From Verrucomicrobiota bacterium (GTDB lineage Bacteria; Verrucomicrobiota; Kiritimatiellia; Kiritimatiellales; Pontiellaceae): a stretch of 39,432 nt of DNA. The notes below the pieces were generated by a model, which was not told the origin of the DNA, made no database searches, and worked only from the letters and a program-made list of their open reading frames with translations. The stretch is taken from positions 1 to 39,432 of the forward strand of contig JAJRRI010000016.1 of the NCBI GenBank assembly GCA_024279685.1. The letters run 5' to 3'. Below are positions 1 through 8,232 of this stretch, piece after piece (position 1 is the first letter of the stretch; each line of letters begins with the position of its first letter). The position numbers and the translations under genes are program-made.

Positions 1-81
1 CGGGATGCTATCCACCAGCCGTGAAACAAGTCCAACCACCTCTTGCGATATGCCATTTTGCTTCAGAATGCTTTTAATCAT
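1..81 (-). CDS. N-terminal fragment of an unidentified leftward gene
   Basis: An ATG on the minus strand at 81-79 opens a frame that stays open to the window edge (27 codons, beginning MIKSILKQNG). A strong GAGGAGG ribosome site lies just upstream (about 85-93 on the plus strand), and a good sigma70-type promoter lies at 121-149, so this is very probably a real gene. Too little protein is visible to name a family. It is divergent from parB. A parA gene, if present beside parB, would normally be co-directional, so this is probably not parA, although 27 residues cannot exclude much. Confidence 0.6.
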   Translation of the reverse strand, partial: MIKSILKQNGISQEVVGLVSRLVDSIP

Positions 82-120
82 TGAAACCTCCTCGTAGATT
101 AATGCGACTATGCATCAATC

Positions 121-149
121 ATTATAACGGTACAATAGTAAGTTCTAAA
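121..149 (-). promoter_or_regulatory. sigma70-type promoter for the leftward gene at the left edge
   Basis: Read on the minus strand, TTTAGA (149-144), a 17-base spacer and a perfect TATAAT (126-121) form a vegetative promoter. The predicted start is near 114, giving a leader of about 33 bases before the ATG at 81. The call rests on pattern match only. Confidence 0.5.
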
Positions 150-236
150 CCCCTTAGTGGAGTGTGTGGCATTATGGCCTGCGTATTCCTGGTTTGGGTG
201 CGCGGCTATTTTTGCCGAGAAAAGGAGGAATCCGAG

Positions 237-320
237 GTGAAATCCTACCAGCAGATCCCGTCCGAGGAGGCCACCGCTAAGCCGAAGGAAGTGCCGCAGA
301 CACGTATGCGACTCGATTAA
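237..320 (+). CDS. candidate small ORF (27 aa) upstream of parB
   Basis: A GTG at 237 follows a near-ideal AAAGGAGG (221-228) at 8-base spacing. It encodes a 27-residue lysine/glutamate/proline-rich peptide ending in MRLD. The same frame is open further upstream (ATG near 174, then a short hydrophobic stretch), so a longer 48-residue single-pass form is possible. No family is recognised. The ribosome site is the only strong argument, and it could instead be chance in the parB leader. Confidence 0.25.
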   Translation: MKSYQQIPSEEATAKPKEVPQTRMRLD

Positions 321-410
321 GTTCTGGGGGTGAGGCAGTTTAGCCTTTTATTTTGTCGGATTTGCGGGAAATATGCCTCTTTTACATTTAATGGATGAAC
401 AGGAGTAACC

Positions 411-1343
411 ATGGCTGGAAAGCATATTGGATTAGGTCGCGGACTTGACGCGCTGATTAAGGATGGAACAACGGCAAAAAAACAGGCGACCGCGAAGAAG
501 ATACCGGCCAAGGCTCAGCTCGCATCGGAAGGTGGCGTGTATGAGGTTCCTGTGAATAAGGTGGTCGCTAGTCCGTGGCAACCCCGCAGTAATTTTGGGG
601 CGGAGGCCCTCTCGGAGCTGGTGGACTCCGTGAAAATCCATGGCGTTCTGCAACCGTTGCTGGTACGCGAGGTGGGCAAGAAATTCGAGTTGATTGCTGG
701 GGAACGCCGCCTACGGGCCGCGCAGGCGGCGCTGCTTAAGAAGGTGCCTATTCTTGTCATCGAGGCCAGCGACGAAAAGGCGTTGGAGATTGCACTCATT
801 GAAAACCTCCAACGCGAAGATCTCAATCCGATCGAAGAGGCGGAGGGATACGCGCTTCTCCAGAAAAAGTTTAACCTGACTCAAGAAATGGTGGCCAAAC
901 AGGTGGGCAAGGCGCGTGCCTCGGTGGCGAATAGCCTCCGCCTGCTGGATCTCTCCGATACGATCCGAAAATATGTGGCCGAGGAGCTATTGACCGTGGG
1001 CCACGCCAAAGTGCTTCTGTCGGTTGAAGGCGACAAAGAGAAAGAACAGCTTGCTCGCCGCGCCATCAAGGAAGGCTTGTCCGTCCGCGTGTTGGAAAGA
1101 ATGGTGAAAAAACTGGGACTTCCGTTCAAGAAAGCTCGCGCCGAACGGGCCGACTTGCCGGCCGACTATCTCCATACGCTTTCCGATGAACTCCATCAAT
1201 TTTTTGGAACCAGTGTGCGTATCAGCCCCTCGAAAACATTAACCAATGGCCGTAAAGTGAAGGGCTCGTTAGAGGTTGATTTTCATGATAACGATGAGCT
1301 CGACCGGCTGCTGACGCTGATTGGATACTCGACCGAGCTTTAA
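411..1343 (+). CDS. parB: ParB/Spo0J chromosome-partitioning protein
   Basis: This is a CTP-dependent DNA clamp that loads at parS sites near the replication origin and works with the ATPase ParA in chromosome segregation. The 310-aa length is typical. A basic N-terminal tail with the ParA-interacting style GLGRGLDALI lies at residues 7-16. The CTP-binding ParB/Srx fold covers about 43-135, with GERRLRAAQ at 97-105 and ENLQRE at 131-136. A helix-turn-helix DNA-binding region spans about 155-185, and a C-terminal dimerisation domain follows. The ATG at 411 has AGGAG just upstream. The M48 protease gene follows after 3 bases. No parA is next to it in this window; the upstream neighbour is divergent. 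No full parS site was seen nearby. Confidence 0.95.
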   Translation: MAGKHIGLGRGLDALIKDGTTAKKQATAKKIPAKAQLASEGGVYEVPVNKVVASPWQPRSNFGAEALSELVDSVKIHGVLQPLLVREVGKKFELIAGERRLRAAQAALLKKVPILVIEASDEKALEIALIENLQREDLNPIEEAEGYALLQKKFNLTQEMVAKQVGKARASVANSLRLLDLSDTIRKYVAEELLTVGHAKVLLSVEGDKEKEQLARRAIKEGLSVRVLERMVKKLGLPFKKARAERADLPADYLHTLSDELHQFFGTSVRISPSKTLTNGRKVKGSLEVDFHDNDELDRLLTLIGYSTEL

Positions 1344-1346
1344 GGT

Positions 1347-2492
1347 ATGGATCAATCAACCCTCAATCCGCGCGAGGTCTTGGCGAAGGAATACGACACG
1401 ATCCACAATCGTCTTTTCTTCGTGCAAATCCTGCTGGTGGTCGGTTTGTTGGCGGCGTTTTTGTTTACCGGTGCATCCGCCGCGCTGGCAGATGGTTTGA
1501 CGGCGCATTTTGGCGAAAGCCACTGGTATATCACCCATGCAGTCTACACCGCCATAGCCATTTTTGGTCTCGCTTCCTGCATGTTTCCACTCTCCTACTA
1601 CAGTAGCCACGTGCTGGAGCACCATTACGAACTTTCGAACGAAACCTTTGGCGACTGGTTCGCTGGTTTTCTTAAGTCGCTGCTCATCGACATTGCGCTG
1701 GGCACCGCACTCTTTTCGGTGATCTACGCCTTGCTGCGCTGGATGCCTACCTGGTGGTGGCTTTTTGCCGCCGCATTTTATATCCTCTTTTCGGTGGTGA
1801 TCTCTACGCTTGCGCCGAGGATTCTCACGTCGCTTTTCCATACGTTCGAGCCGCTCGATGAGGGCGACCTCACGGCGGCGGTCCGGAAAATGATGGAAGC
1901 GGCGGACATCAAGGTGGTCGGAGTTTTCAAATGGGGACTAGAAGCAAACTTCCATGCGACGAATGCTTCCCTTTGCGGAATCGGCCCCACTAAGCGCATC
2001 GTTCTTGGTGATAAACTGCTTTCGAGCTACTCAAAGGAAGAGATTCTTGCGATTCTCGCACACGAAGTCGGGCACTATAAAAACCGCGATACGCTCCGGC
2101 TAATGCTCACGAGTTCGGTGCTCGCCCTATTCGGTTTTTATGTATCGCACCTCTGCCTAATCGGACTTTCTGGTGCGCTTGGATTTGCTCAGATCTATGA
2201 AATCGGCGCCGCACCGCTCTTCCTTTTTAGCCTGTTTATTTTCTCACTCGTTTCGATGCCGTTTGCGAACGTGCACTCCCGCCGCCGCGAGTTCGCGGCC
2301 GACGGCTATGCCATCGGTAAGATGGGTTCGTCCGAGGCGCTGGTTTCTGCCTTGGAAAAATTGGCCGGTCAAAACTTATCCAATAAAGAGCCGTCGGCCT
2401 GGGCCGAACTGCTGCTCCATAGTCACCCCTCCATCGCGTGCCGTATTGAGAAGGCTCTCGGCTCTAATAAACCAAGCACTAAGCACTCGTAA
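1347..2492 (+). CDS. M48 family (Ste24-like) membrane zinc metalloprotease
   Basis: This is an integral-membrane zinc endopeptidase of the Ste24/CAAX-protease-1 type. In bacteria these are generally linked to membrane-protein quality control; the substrate is unknown here. The zinc motif HEVGH is at residues 239-243, and the third ligand is probably E315 in EFAADGY (315-321). Several hydrophobic segments (about 25-47, 65-85, 110-130, 137-157, 255-275, 287-306) match the multi-span Ste24 layout, with an N-terminal CAAX-type region before the peptidase domain. The start lies 3 bases after the parB stop and uses a short TAAGG, suggesting translational coupling. The flippase gene follows after 17 bases. 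The family call is firm; the biological role is not. Confidence 0.9.
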   Translation: MDQSTLNPREVLAKEYDTIHNRLFFVQILLVVGLLAAFLFTGASAALADGLTAHFGESHWYITHAVYTAIAIFGLASCMFPLSYYSSHVLEHHYELSNETFGDWFAGFLKSLLIDIALGTALFSVIYALLRWMPTWWWLFAAAFYILFSVVISTLAPRILTSLFHTFEPLDEGDLTAAVRKMMEAADIKVVGVFKWGLEANFHATNASLCGIGPTKRIVLGDKLLSSYSKEEILAILAHEVGHYKNRDTLRLMLTSSVLALFGFYVSHLCLIGLSGALGFAQIYEIGAAPLFLFSLFIFSLVSMPFANVHSRRREFAADGYAIGKMGSSEALVSALEKLAGQNLSNKEPSAWAELLLHSHPSIACRIEKALGSNKPSTKHS

Positions 2493-2509
2493 ACCAAGCT
2501 CCAGAATCC

Positions 2510-4114
2510 ATGTCCGATCCGTTCCATCACGAGCAACAGAATCCCGGGAGTGGGGGATTCTTTTCGCACGAGGCCATTCGAGGTGTTCCGTGGATGGTGC
2601 TGGGTAAGCTGGTGTTATTCTTCGTCTACTTCGGCGTTAGCGTGTTGATCGTCAACGGTCTCGGTAAAGAAAAGTTTGGACTCTATAGCCTAGCCACGAA
2701 TCTCGCCTCCTATCTACTGATTTTCTGCGGACTAGGTCTCGGTTCGGCATTGATGCGTTACATCCCCGAGTTGTCGACCCATAAAAACCATCGCGGACTG
2801 GTCCATCTGCTGTGGAAATCAGCATTTCTTCAAATCCTAGCCACAGGAACGATCGCATCACTATTGCTCTACTTTTCCGCACCGTTGCAACGCGTCTTTA
2901 ATGCGGAACACGTCGAAAATTTCCGCTTCTACCTCATGCTCGTTTGCGGATTGGTCGGTTTGCTGTTGCTCAAAGATTTTGTCGGTACGGTTTTCACCTC
3001 GTTGTTCCGTACCCGCACCGTGGCCTTACTTTCCATGAGCCAAGGGGTGCTCTGGTTGGCCGCGCTCGGCTTCTGGTTAACGGGTCGGCCTGAAGTCACC
3101 ACGGTTTTCTATATCCAAATGCTTTCTATCGGGTTGGTCTACGCGGTGGGGGCCGGGCTGTTGGTTCGTCACGTGCGCGACCTCAACTGGCGCATCTTGC
3201 CCTACGGAATCGGCAAGCGTCGCACGCTGAAATTTTCGATAACGGCCATGGTGAGTGCCATCTTGCGCACCGTAATGTTTAAGTATTCCGAGATCTTCTT
3301 CCTCGCGATTATCGGAGGAACGACGATCGCTGGCGTGTACGATCTTGGGTACAGCCTGCCCTTCATTCTGGTCACGTTTATTCCGCTCGCCCTGTTACCC
3401 CTCTTCACCGCGGCCTTTGCCGAAGCCTATGTTAAAGATCCGAACTGCCTTGGACGGCTGATCACCTCCTATTACAAACTACTCATTATGGTTTCGTTTC
3501 CGGTTGCCATACTCGGTTCCTTTTTTGCGCCGGCCGCCTATCATATTCTCTACAAGGGTCAAATGGATGAAGCCGGCCAACTCGCCGCCGCCTTCTGTAT
3601 CGTACTGCTCTTTCCGCTGATTTCCATTCCGCTCTCGATGGCGCTCAAGGCCAAGGAACAGGTGCATAATATGCTTCCGATGACGGTGCTTCAAATCGCC
3701 GTTAACCTTACGCTCGACTGGTTGCTAATCGTGCATTTACGGTGGGGCGTATGGGGCGGAGTCGTCGCCGTTGCGGGAACTTTTTTCATCACCATCTCGC
3801 CGCGCTTATTGGTGGCGCGGAGCATCATTGGCGGCATCTATTTTCCCGTTAAATTTTTCCTGCGCATCGGGTTTGTACTGATCCTCGAAGCCGCCGCCTT
3901 CTTCTGGCTGGTTCAGCAAAGCCGGCTGCTCGAACGTTTCGATAGCAACGCGCTCAATATCGTCCTGCTCTTCGCGATCGGGCTGACCTATCTGTTTGTA
4001 TTCCTCCTGCTCGTTCGGGTTCTGCGTCTCGTACGAAAACCGGACATCGCCGACTTCCAGGCCCTCGGAATTCCCCGTCTCAACCAGCTGTTGTACGGGC
4101 TGTTCGGGGTGTAG
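2510..4114 (+). CDS. polysaccharide flippase of the Wzx/MOP superfamily
   Basis: This 534-aa protein is strongly hydrophobic with about 12-14 predicted membrane helices. It has the N-terminal pattern of oligosaccharide flippases (a hydrophilic leader of about 25 residues, then helices with a GLGSALMRYIPE-type segment). Members move undecaprenyl-linked sugars or lipid-linked glycans across the inner membrane for O-antigen, capsule or exopolysaccharide. No glycosyltransferase cluster surrounds it here, so the substrate cannot be guessed. It is the last gene of the parB-protease-flippase run and is followed by a strong terminator about 200 bases downstream. A MurJ or MATE transporter is a less likely alternative. 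Confidence 0.85.
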   Translation: MSDPFHHEQQNPGSGGFFSHEAIRGVPWMVLGKLVLFFVYFGVSVLIVNGLGKEKFGLYSLATNLASYLLIFCGLGLGSALMRYIPELSTHKNHRGLVHLLWKSAFLQILATGTIASLLLYFSAPLQRVFNAEHVENFRFYLMLVCGLVGLLLLKDFVGTVFTSLFRTRTVALLSMSQGVLWLAALGFWLTGRPEVTTVFYIQMLSIGLVYAVGAGLLVRHVRDLNWRILPYGIGKRRTLKFSITAMVSAILRTVMFKYSEIFFLAIIGGTTIAGVYDLGYSLPFILVTFIPLALLPLFTAAFAEAYVKDPNCLGRLITSYYKLLIMVSFPVAILGSFFAPAAYHILYKGQMDEAGQLAAAFCIVLLFPLISIPLSMALKAKEQVHNMLPMTVLQIAVNLTLDWLLIVHLRWGVWGGVVAVAGTFFITISPRLLVARSIIGGIYFPVKFFLRIGFVLILEAAAFFWLVQQSRLLERFDSNALNIVLLFAIGLTYLFVFLLLVRVLRLVRKPDIADFQALGIPRLNQLLYGLFGV

Positions 4115-4571
4115 TTTCTGTGGCTTCCGCGAAGGAGAAAGTGGGGATTTTCAGCGATTGGAGTTTGACAGGTCGAGATACCGAAGCCTATGTTTTGCGG
4201 CGTTATGAGAAACGAATTCAACAACCGATTGCTAGGCCTACTTCGACTCGCTGGGAACGATCCTGCGGAAGCCGTTTGCCTTTAGGTTGCTGACTCAACC
4301 CATTTGATAAACCTCCGCCGGGCAACCTGCGGAGGTTTTTTTGTTTTTAAATCGTGGACCTTAGGGGGATGGACAGAGTCAATATTCCATGAGGCAACAC
4401 GGATTTTTTCAAAAAGAACCGCGTTCTACAGTGCTGGGCGGAATATTCGATGGGGATGGTGAAGAAAGGATGTAGGACGTGCTTCCCGCAGGGGGCGCGT
4501 TTTTAAAGAAATGGAATGGATAAGGAACGTGGGGTTGTTTAGATTACACCCTGCTTTTTAGGAGAAGGAAA
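4115..4571. other. intergenic region between flippase and leuA
   Basis: This is a 457-base gap. It holds a weak 57-codon reading frame (GTG at 4120 to TGA at 4293) without a convincing ribosome site, a strong intrinsic terminator at 4310-4342, and about 230 bases of leuA leader. AGGTTGC (4284-4290) is complementary to GCAACCT (4322-4328), which lies in the terminator loop and its edge, so a competing fold is conceivable. AGGAGAAGG just before 4572 is the leuA ribosome site. No RNA gene was recognised. Confidence 0.6.
4310..4342 (+). terminator. intrinsic terminator downstream of the flippase gene
   Basis: A perfect 9-bp stem, AACCTCCGC (4310-4318) with GCGGAGGTT (4329-4337), has a 10-base loop and runs into a T tract to 4342. 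It lies 196 bases after the flippase stop and 230 bases before leuA. It most simply ends the upstream operon, but it could act as an attenuator if transcripts start upstream of it. Confidence 0.85.
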
Positions 4572-6266
4572 ATGAGTGTACCCAAATATAAGATTCCAGA
4601 AATGATCGATCTCCCCGACCGTCAGTGGCCGGCGAAGAGCATCACCACCTCGCCGCAATGGTGCTCGGTGGATCTGCGCGACGGCAATCAAGCGCTACCT
4701 GACCCGATGGATCCGGAGCAGAAACTTGAATATTTCAAGATGCTCTGCGCTCTCGGCTTTAAGCACATCGAAATCGGCTTCCCGTCGGCCAGCCAAGATG
4801 AGTTTAATTTTTTCCGCAAGCTGATCGAAGAAGATCTTATTCCCGATGATGTATTCATTATGGGACTCACGCAGTCGCGCCCGCATCTCATTGAACGAAC
4901 GCTCGAAGCGTTCAAAGGGTGCAAGCGCGGGATTGTACATGCCTATATCGCGCCGTCGGATCTTCACATGCGGCAGGTGTTCGGAATGGAGCCGAAGGCG
5001 CTGATCGAGGCGGCGGTGGCTGCCACCCGTCAGATTCGCGAGCTTGCCGATGCGATGCCGGAGTCGGATATCCGTTATCAGTTTTCACCGGAGGAGTTCA
5101 CCGATACCGCTCTTGATTTCTCTCTCGAACTCTGCGAAGCGGTCTTCGCCGCATGGGGCCAGGGCACGCCTGAGAAGCCGGTTATTATGAACCTTCCGGC
5201 CACAGTAGAACGGCGCCCTCCGAACCACTATGCCGATATGATTGAATATTTCTGTCGTACCTTTTCGAAGCGCGATTGCATTACCGTATCGCTCCATTCG
5301 CATAACGACCAAGGCATGGCCGTGGCCTCCACCGAATTGGCGCTCATGGCGGGAGCCGACCGTGTGGAGGGCACACTCTTTGGGCATGGTGAACGCACTG
5401 GGAATGTCGATCTCGTTACGTGCATCAATAATCTCTATTCGCGTGGCATTGAAACAGGAATCGACTTTTCCGAGCTGGCGACCGTGGGGGAAACGGTCGA
5501 ACGGTTGACCGGTATGCCGATTTATTATCGCCAGCCGTATGCCGGTGAGTATACCTTCACCGCTTTTTCTGGGTCGCATCAGGATGCCATCAACAAAGGT
5601 GTGCATAAGCTCGCCGAAGCCCCCGAGCGCTTTGGCATGGGCTGGAAAATTCCATATCTCCATATCGACCCTGCCGATCTGGGTCGTAAATTCGAACGGC
5701 TCATCCGTATCAACTCGCAATCCGGCAAGGGCGGGATCGCATGGGTATTGGAGCAAGACTTCGGCATCGAAATTCCAAAGGCCATGCAACCGGACTTGGG
5801 GAAATATGTGCAGGCCTACAGTGAATCGGTCGGCCGCGAAATCAGCGGCGACGAAGTGCATACGGTTTTTCAGAGCGAGTTTGTATCGCCAGTAGGACCA
5901 TACGAACTCGTGGGCTACTGGCCGCGGCCGGACGACAACGATCCCACCTTCATTCATGGCGAGGTAAAGGTGAAAATCGCCGGCGTGGAAAAAACGGTTG
6001 AGGCGGATGGTAATGGACCCATTTCGGCCTTTGTGAATGCGATCCGTAAAATCGTTGAGGTGGACTTTTGTGTCGCTGACTACCATGAACAGGCGGTTGG
6101 CAAGGGTGCCGATGCGCAGGCGATGGCCTATGTTCCACTCACACTGGCTGATCATAAAGTGGTCTTTGGTGTAGGAGCCGACTCCAATATTAACCAAGCC
6201 GCCGTCCGCGCCATTGTCGCCGGCCTCAACCGAATTGCGAAAGACATGGGTTTTTCTAAAATATAG
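4572..6266 (+). CDS. leuA: 2-isopropylmalate synthase (long, LeuA type 2 form)
   Basis: LeuA catalyses the first committed step of leucine synthesis, condensing acetyl-CoA with 2-oxoisovalerate. The 564-aa length and RDGNQAL (residues 36-42) mark the long form seen in actinobacteria and several other phyla rather than the shorter E. coli type. The TIM-barrel catalytic domain covers about 25-310, with FSPEEFTDT at 171-179 and the metal-binding HSHND at 242-246. The C-terminal 150 residues or so form the leucine-binding regulatory domain, so feedback inhibition by leucine is expected. The ATG at 4572 has AGGAGAAGG upstream. No other leu genes are nearby. An accessory island starts 1 base after its stop. 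Confidence 0.95.
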   Translation: MSVPKYKIPEMIDLPDRQWPAKSITTSPQWCSVDLRDGNQALPDPMDPEQKLEYFKMLCALGFKHIEIGFPSASQDEFNFFRKLIEEDLIPDDVFIMGLTQSRPHLIERTLEAFKGCKRGIVHAYIAPSDLHMRQVFGMEPKALIEAAVAATRQIRELADAMPESDIRYQFSPEEFTDTALDFSLELCEAVFAAWGQGTPEKPVIMNLPATVERRPPNHYADMIEYFCRTFSKRDCITVSLHSHNDQGMAVASTELALMAGADRVEGTLFGHGERTGNVDLVTCINNLYSRGIETGIDFSELATVGETVERLTGMPIYYRQPYAGEYTFTAFSGSHQDAINKGVHKLAEAPERFGMGWKIPYLHIDPADLGRKFERLIRINSQSGKGGIAWVLEQDFGIEIPKAMQPDLGKYVQAYSESVGREISGDEVHTVFQSEFVSPVGPYELVGYWPRPDDNDPTFIHGEVKVKIAGVEKTVEADGNGPISAFVNAIRKIVEVDFCVADYHEQAVGKGADAQAMAYVPLTLADHKVVFGVGADSNINQAAVRAIVAGLNRIAKDMGFSKI

Positions 6267-6267
6267 A

Positions 6268-7734
6268 GTGAAATTTCTAATCGACACCAATGTTTTTATC
6301 CCGCTGGAGCCAGCTTCTTTGGTAGATATAGAGGAGCTGAGTCCATCTGCCGCTCAACTACTTCGTTTGATTCAGGAAAACGGGCACCAAGTTTTTCTCC
6401 ACCCGAAAAGTCTTGTGGATATCGGAAAGGATAAAAATACTGAACGACAACAGCTACGGCGGCTTGCCTTTGAAAAATATCCGCATTTGGAAGGGACGGC
6501 TACTCCGTTTATCGATTTTACAATGATTGTTGGCGAGGCGGAGTCTGACTCGAACAGCGATGTCGATAACCACCTGCTATTTTCTGTCCACTGTAATGCC
6601 GTGGATTTTCTTGTCAGCGAGGATCGGGGGGTTCACAAGAAGGGGCGGCAGTTGGGGATTGAAAATAAGGTGTTCCGAATTACCGATGCGATTCGAATGC
6701 TGGAGCAGTTGATGACCACGCATATTGATGTTGTTTTCCCCTCCATAGAAATGGTGAAAGCCTTCTCCATCGATTTGAAGGATCCGATTTTTGAATCCCT
6801 TAGGGAGGGATATTCCGAATTCAATGAGTGGTTCGTCAAGTGCCGAACCGATCATCGAGATTGTTTTGTTATTTCCGGCGAAAAGGGGCTGGATGCCCTC
6901 TGTGTTTTGAAGGATGAAAGCAGTGGTGAATATGGAATGCCGGGCAAGATTTTAAAGGTTTGCACTTTCAAGGTTGGAGCCCATGCCTCTGGTTATCGAT
7001 ACGGGGAGTTGATGCTTAAGGCGGTTTTGAGCCATGCTTACAATAATGGCTATGATTGGGCTTATGTTACTGCTTACGAGGAAAATGAACGGATTTGTGT
7101 GTTTTTGGATACATTTGGGTTTTCTGATGAAGAGAATTTCAAAACCGGACTTGGAGAAAATGTATTTAAACGGAAACTGCATCCCGAAGATGCAGATTTT
7201 GGACTGTCTCCGCTGAGCTTCCATATCCGTTTTGGCCCTAAATATATTTCCGGGGAATGTGCATCCTATATTATTCCGATTCAGCCGCAATATCATCGAC
7301 TTTTATTTCCGGAACTAGAACGGCAGACGGATTTTTTTGTTGAAAGAAATCCCTTTGGAAACAGTATCCTCAAGGCCTATCTATGCCATTCAAACACGAA
7401 AAAAATTGAGCCTGGTTCGTTGTTGTTTTTCTACCGTTCGGATGATTCCAAGGTTGTCCAATCGATAGGAGTAGTGGAAAAATGTATCCGCTCGGCTGAT
7501 TCATCAGAAATCGTTAAATTTGTCGGAAAGCGGACGGTTTATTCGTATCAAGCAATAGACAGGATGTGCAGCAAAGAGGTGTTGGCCATATTATTTCGGC
7601 AAGCCAATGGTTATGAAATTTCGATTTCTAGAAAACTATTGGAGAACTCTGGGGTTTTTGCTCGTCCTCCCCAATCCATTTCAAGCATCAGTAAAGAAGG
7701 TCATACATGGTTGTTGAGTCAAAAAAGAATATAG
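6268..7734 (+). CDS. PIN-GNAT-PUA-like three-domain fusion protein
   Basis: The most likely start is the GTG at 6268, because the family-like sequence begins there (VKFLIDTNVF); the open frame extends into leuA but that part is not protein-like. The product is 488 aa. Residues 1-150 form a PIN nuclease-like domain with D6 in LIDTNVF, acidic D98/D100, and D119 in SEDRG. Residues about 180-300 look like a GNAT acetyltransferase (GYRYGELMLKAVL at 242-254, later FLDTFGF). Residues about 365-488 resemble a PUA/EVE-type RNA- or nucleotide-binding fold (GSLLFFYR at 383-390, then IGVVEKC at 400-406). Its last 28 bases overlap the ASCH gene, so the two are co-translated. No clear ribosome site precedes the GTG. 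A+T content is higher than in the flanking genes. The function is unknown; an RNA-targeting toxin or defence role is an inference. Confidence 0.75.
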   Translation: MKFLIDTNVFIPLEPASLVDIEELSPSAAQLLRLIQENGHQVFLHPKSLVDIGKDKNTERQQLRRLAFEKYPHLEGTATPFIDFTMIVGEAESDSNSDVDNHLLFSVHCNAVDFLVSEDRGVHKKGRQLGIENKVFRITDAIRMLEQLMTTHIDVVFPSIEMVKAFSIDLKDPIFESLREGYSEFNEWFVKCRTDHRDCFVISGEKGLDALCVLKDESSGEYGMPGKILKVCTFKVGAHASGYRYGELMLKAVLSHAYNNGYDWAYVTAYEENERICVFLDTFGFSDEENFKTGLGENVFKRKLHPEDADFGLSPLSFHIRFGPKYISGECASYIIPIQPQYHRLLFPELERQTDFFVERNPFGNSILKAYLCHSNTKKIEPGSLLFFYRSDDSKVVQSIGVVEKCIRSADSSEIVKFVGKRTVYSYQAIDRMCSKEVLAILFRQANGYEISISRKLLENSGVFARPPQSISSISKEGHTWLLSQKRI

Positions 7735-8153
7735 TCCTACTTTCGATAAAGCCAAAGTATGCCCATGCCATTTTGGCAGGGGGGAAAACCGTGGAATTTC
7801 GGAAGATACAGTTCAAGCGGGAAGTCAGCCATGTTATGATTTATTCGAGTAGCCCGGAAATGAAGGTGGTTGGGTATTTTGAAATCGACAGGGTGGATGT
7901 GGGGCGTCCAATGACTGCGTGGAAAAAATACAGATTGCAGGGGGGGATCAGTTATCAGGACTACTCCAATTATTATGAGGGTCGTGATACCGCGGTAGCG
8001 ATTGCTATAAAATGTGTAACGGTTCTTTCAAAACCTGTAACCTTGAATGGGTTGAAGCGAGGCCTGAAGGCTCCTCAGAGCTTTTGTTATTTGGACTCAC
8101 TATATCTGAAGAAGCTGATGAATTGGGACGGCACTGTGCTTGGAGCAGGCTGA
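7707..8153 (+). CDS. ASCH (PUA-like) domain protein, partner of the PIN-GNAT fusion
   Basis: This 148-aa protein carries the ASCH signature GGKTVEFRK near residues 26-34, the conserved G-x-K-x-x-E/x-R element of the family. ASCH domains share the PUA fold and are thought to bind RNA or modified nucleobases; some members act on modified nucleosides. The ATG at 7707 lies inside the end of the preceding gene, preceded by AGAAGG at 6-base spacing, which supports coupled translation. It may recognise the RNA handled by the PIN-GNAT protein or act as its antidote; both are inference. A 79-base promoter-bearing gap separates it from the TAC locus. Confidence 0.7.
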   Translation: MVVESKKNIVLLSIKPKYAHAILAGGKTVEFRKIQFKREVSHVMIYSSSPEMKVVGYFEIDRVDVGRPMTAWKKYRLQGGISYQDYSNYYEGRDTAVAIAIKCVTVLSKPVTLNGLKRGLKAPQSFCYLDSLYLKKLMNWDGTVLGAG

Positions 8154-8178
8154 GCGGTAGATTTTAGATGTACCTGAA

Positions 8179-8207
8179 TTGACAGTATTAGTATCAATTG
8201 ATACCTT
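8179..8207 (+). promoter_or_regulatory. promoter of the toxin-antitoxin-chaperone operon
   Basis: A consensus TTGACA (8179-8184), a 17-base spacer and TACCTT (8202-8207) form a sigma70-type promoter. The expected start is near 8214, giving a leader of about 19 bases before the ATG at 8233. The spacer and -10 element are overlapped by a perfect palindrome (8191-8204), the arrangement expected for autorepression by the antitoxin. Confidence 0.65.
8191..8204. promoter_or_regulatory. perfect 14-bp palindrome, probable antitoxin operator
   Basis: GTATCAATTGATAC is self-complementary over all 14 bases. It sits between the -35 and -10 elements and covers the first bases of the -10, 29 bases before the toxin start. 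HTH antitoxins of the HigA/MqsA type bind such palindromes to repress their own operon. That the encoded antitoxin binds here is inferred from position and symmetry. Confidence 0.6.
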
Positions 8208-8232
8208 ATTGGTTCAATGAAAAGGAAAGTAC

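Noticed and set aside
18-27. Half of a parS-like site (CGTGAAACA) near the left edge.
   Set aside because: The left arm does not match the parS palindrome, and the sequence is coding for the leftward partial gene.
4120-4293. 57-codon frame from a GTG downstream of the flippase.
   Set aside because: No good ribosome site and no recognisable protein. It is kept only as part of the intergenic description.
6214-6267. In-frame upstream extension of the PIN-GNAT protein into leuA.
   Set aside because: The PIN fold starts cleanly at the GTG at 6268, and the extension would lie entirely within leuA coding sequence in another frame.
5085-6290. Long antisense open frame (401 codons) opposite leuA.
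   Set aside because: Shadow of leuA codon bias. leuA is unmistakable on the plus strand, and the antisense product has no recognisable features.
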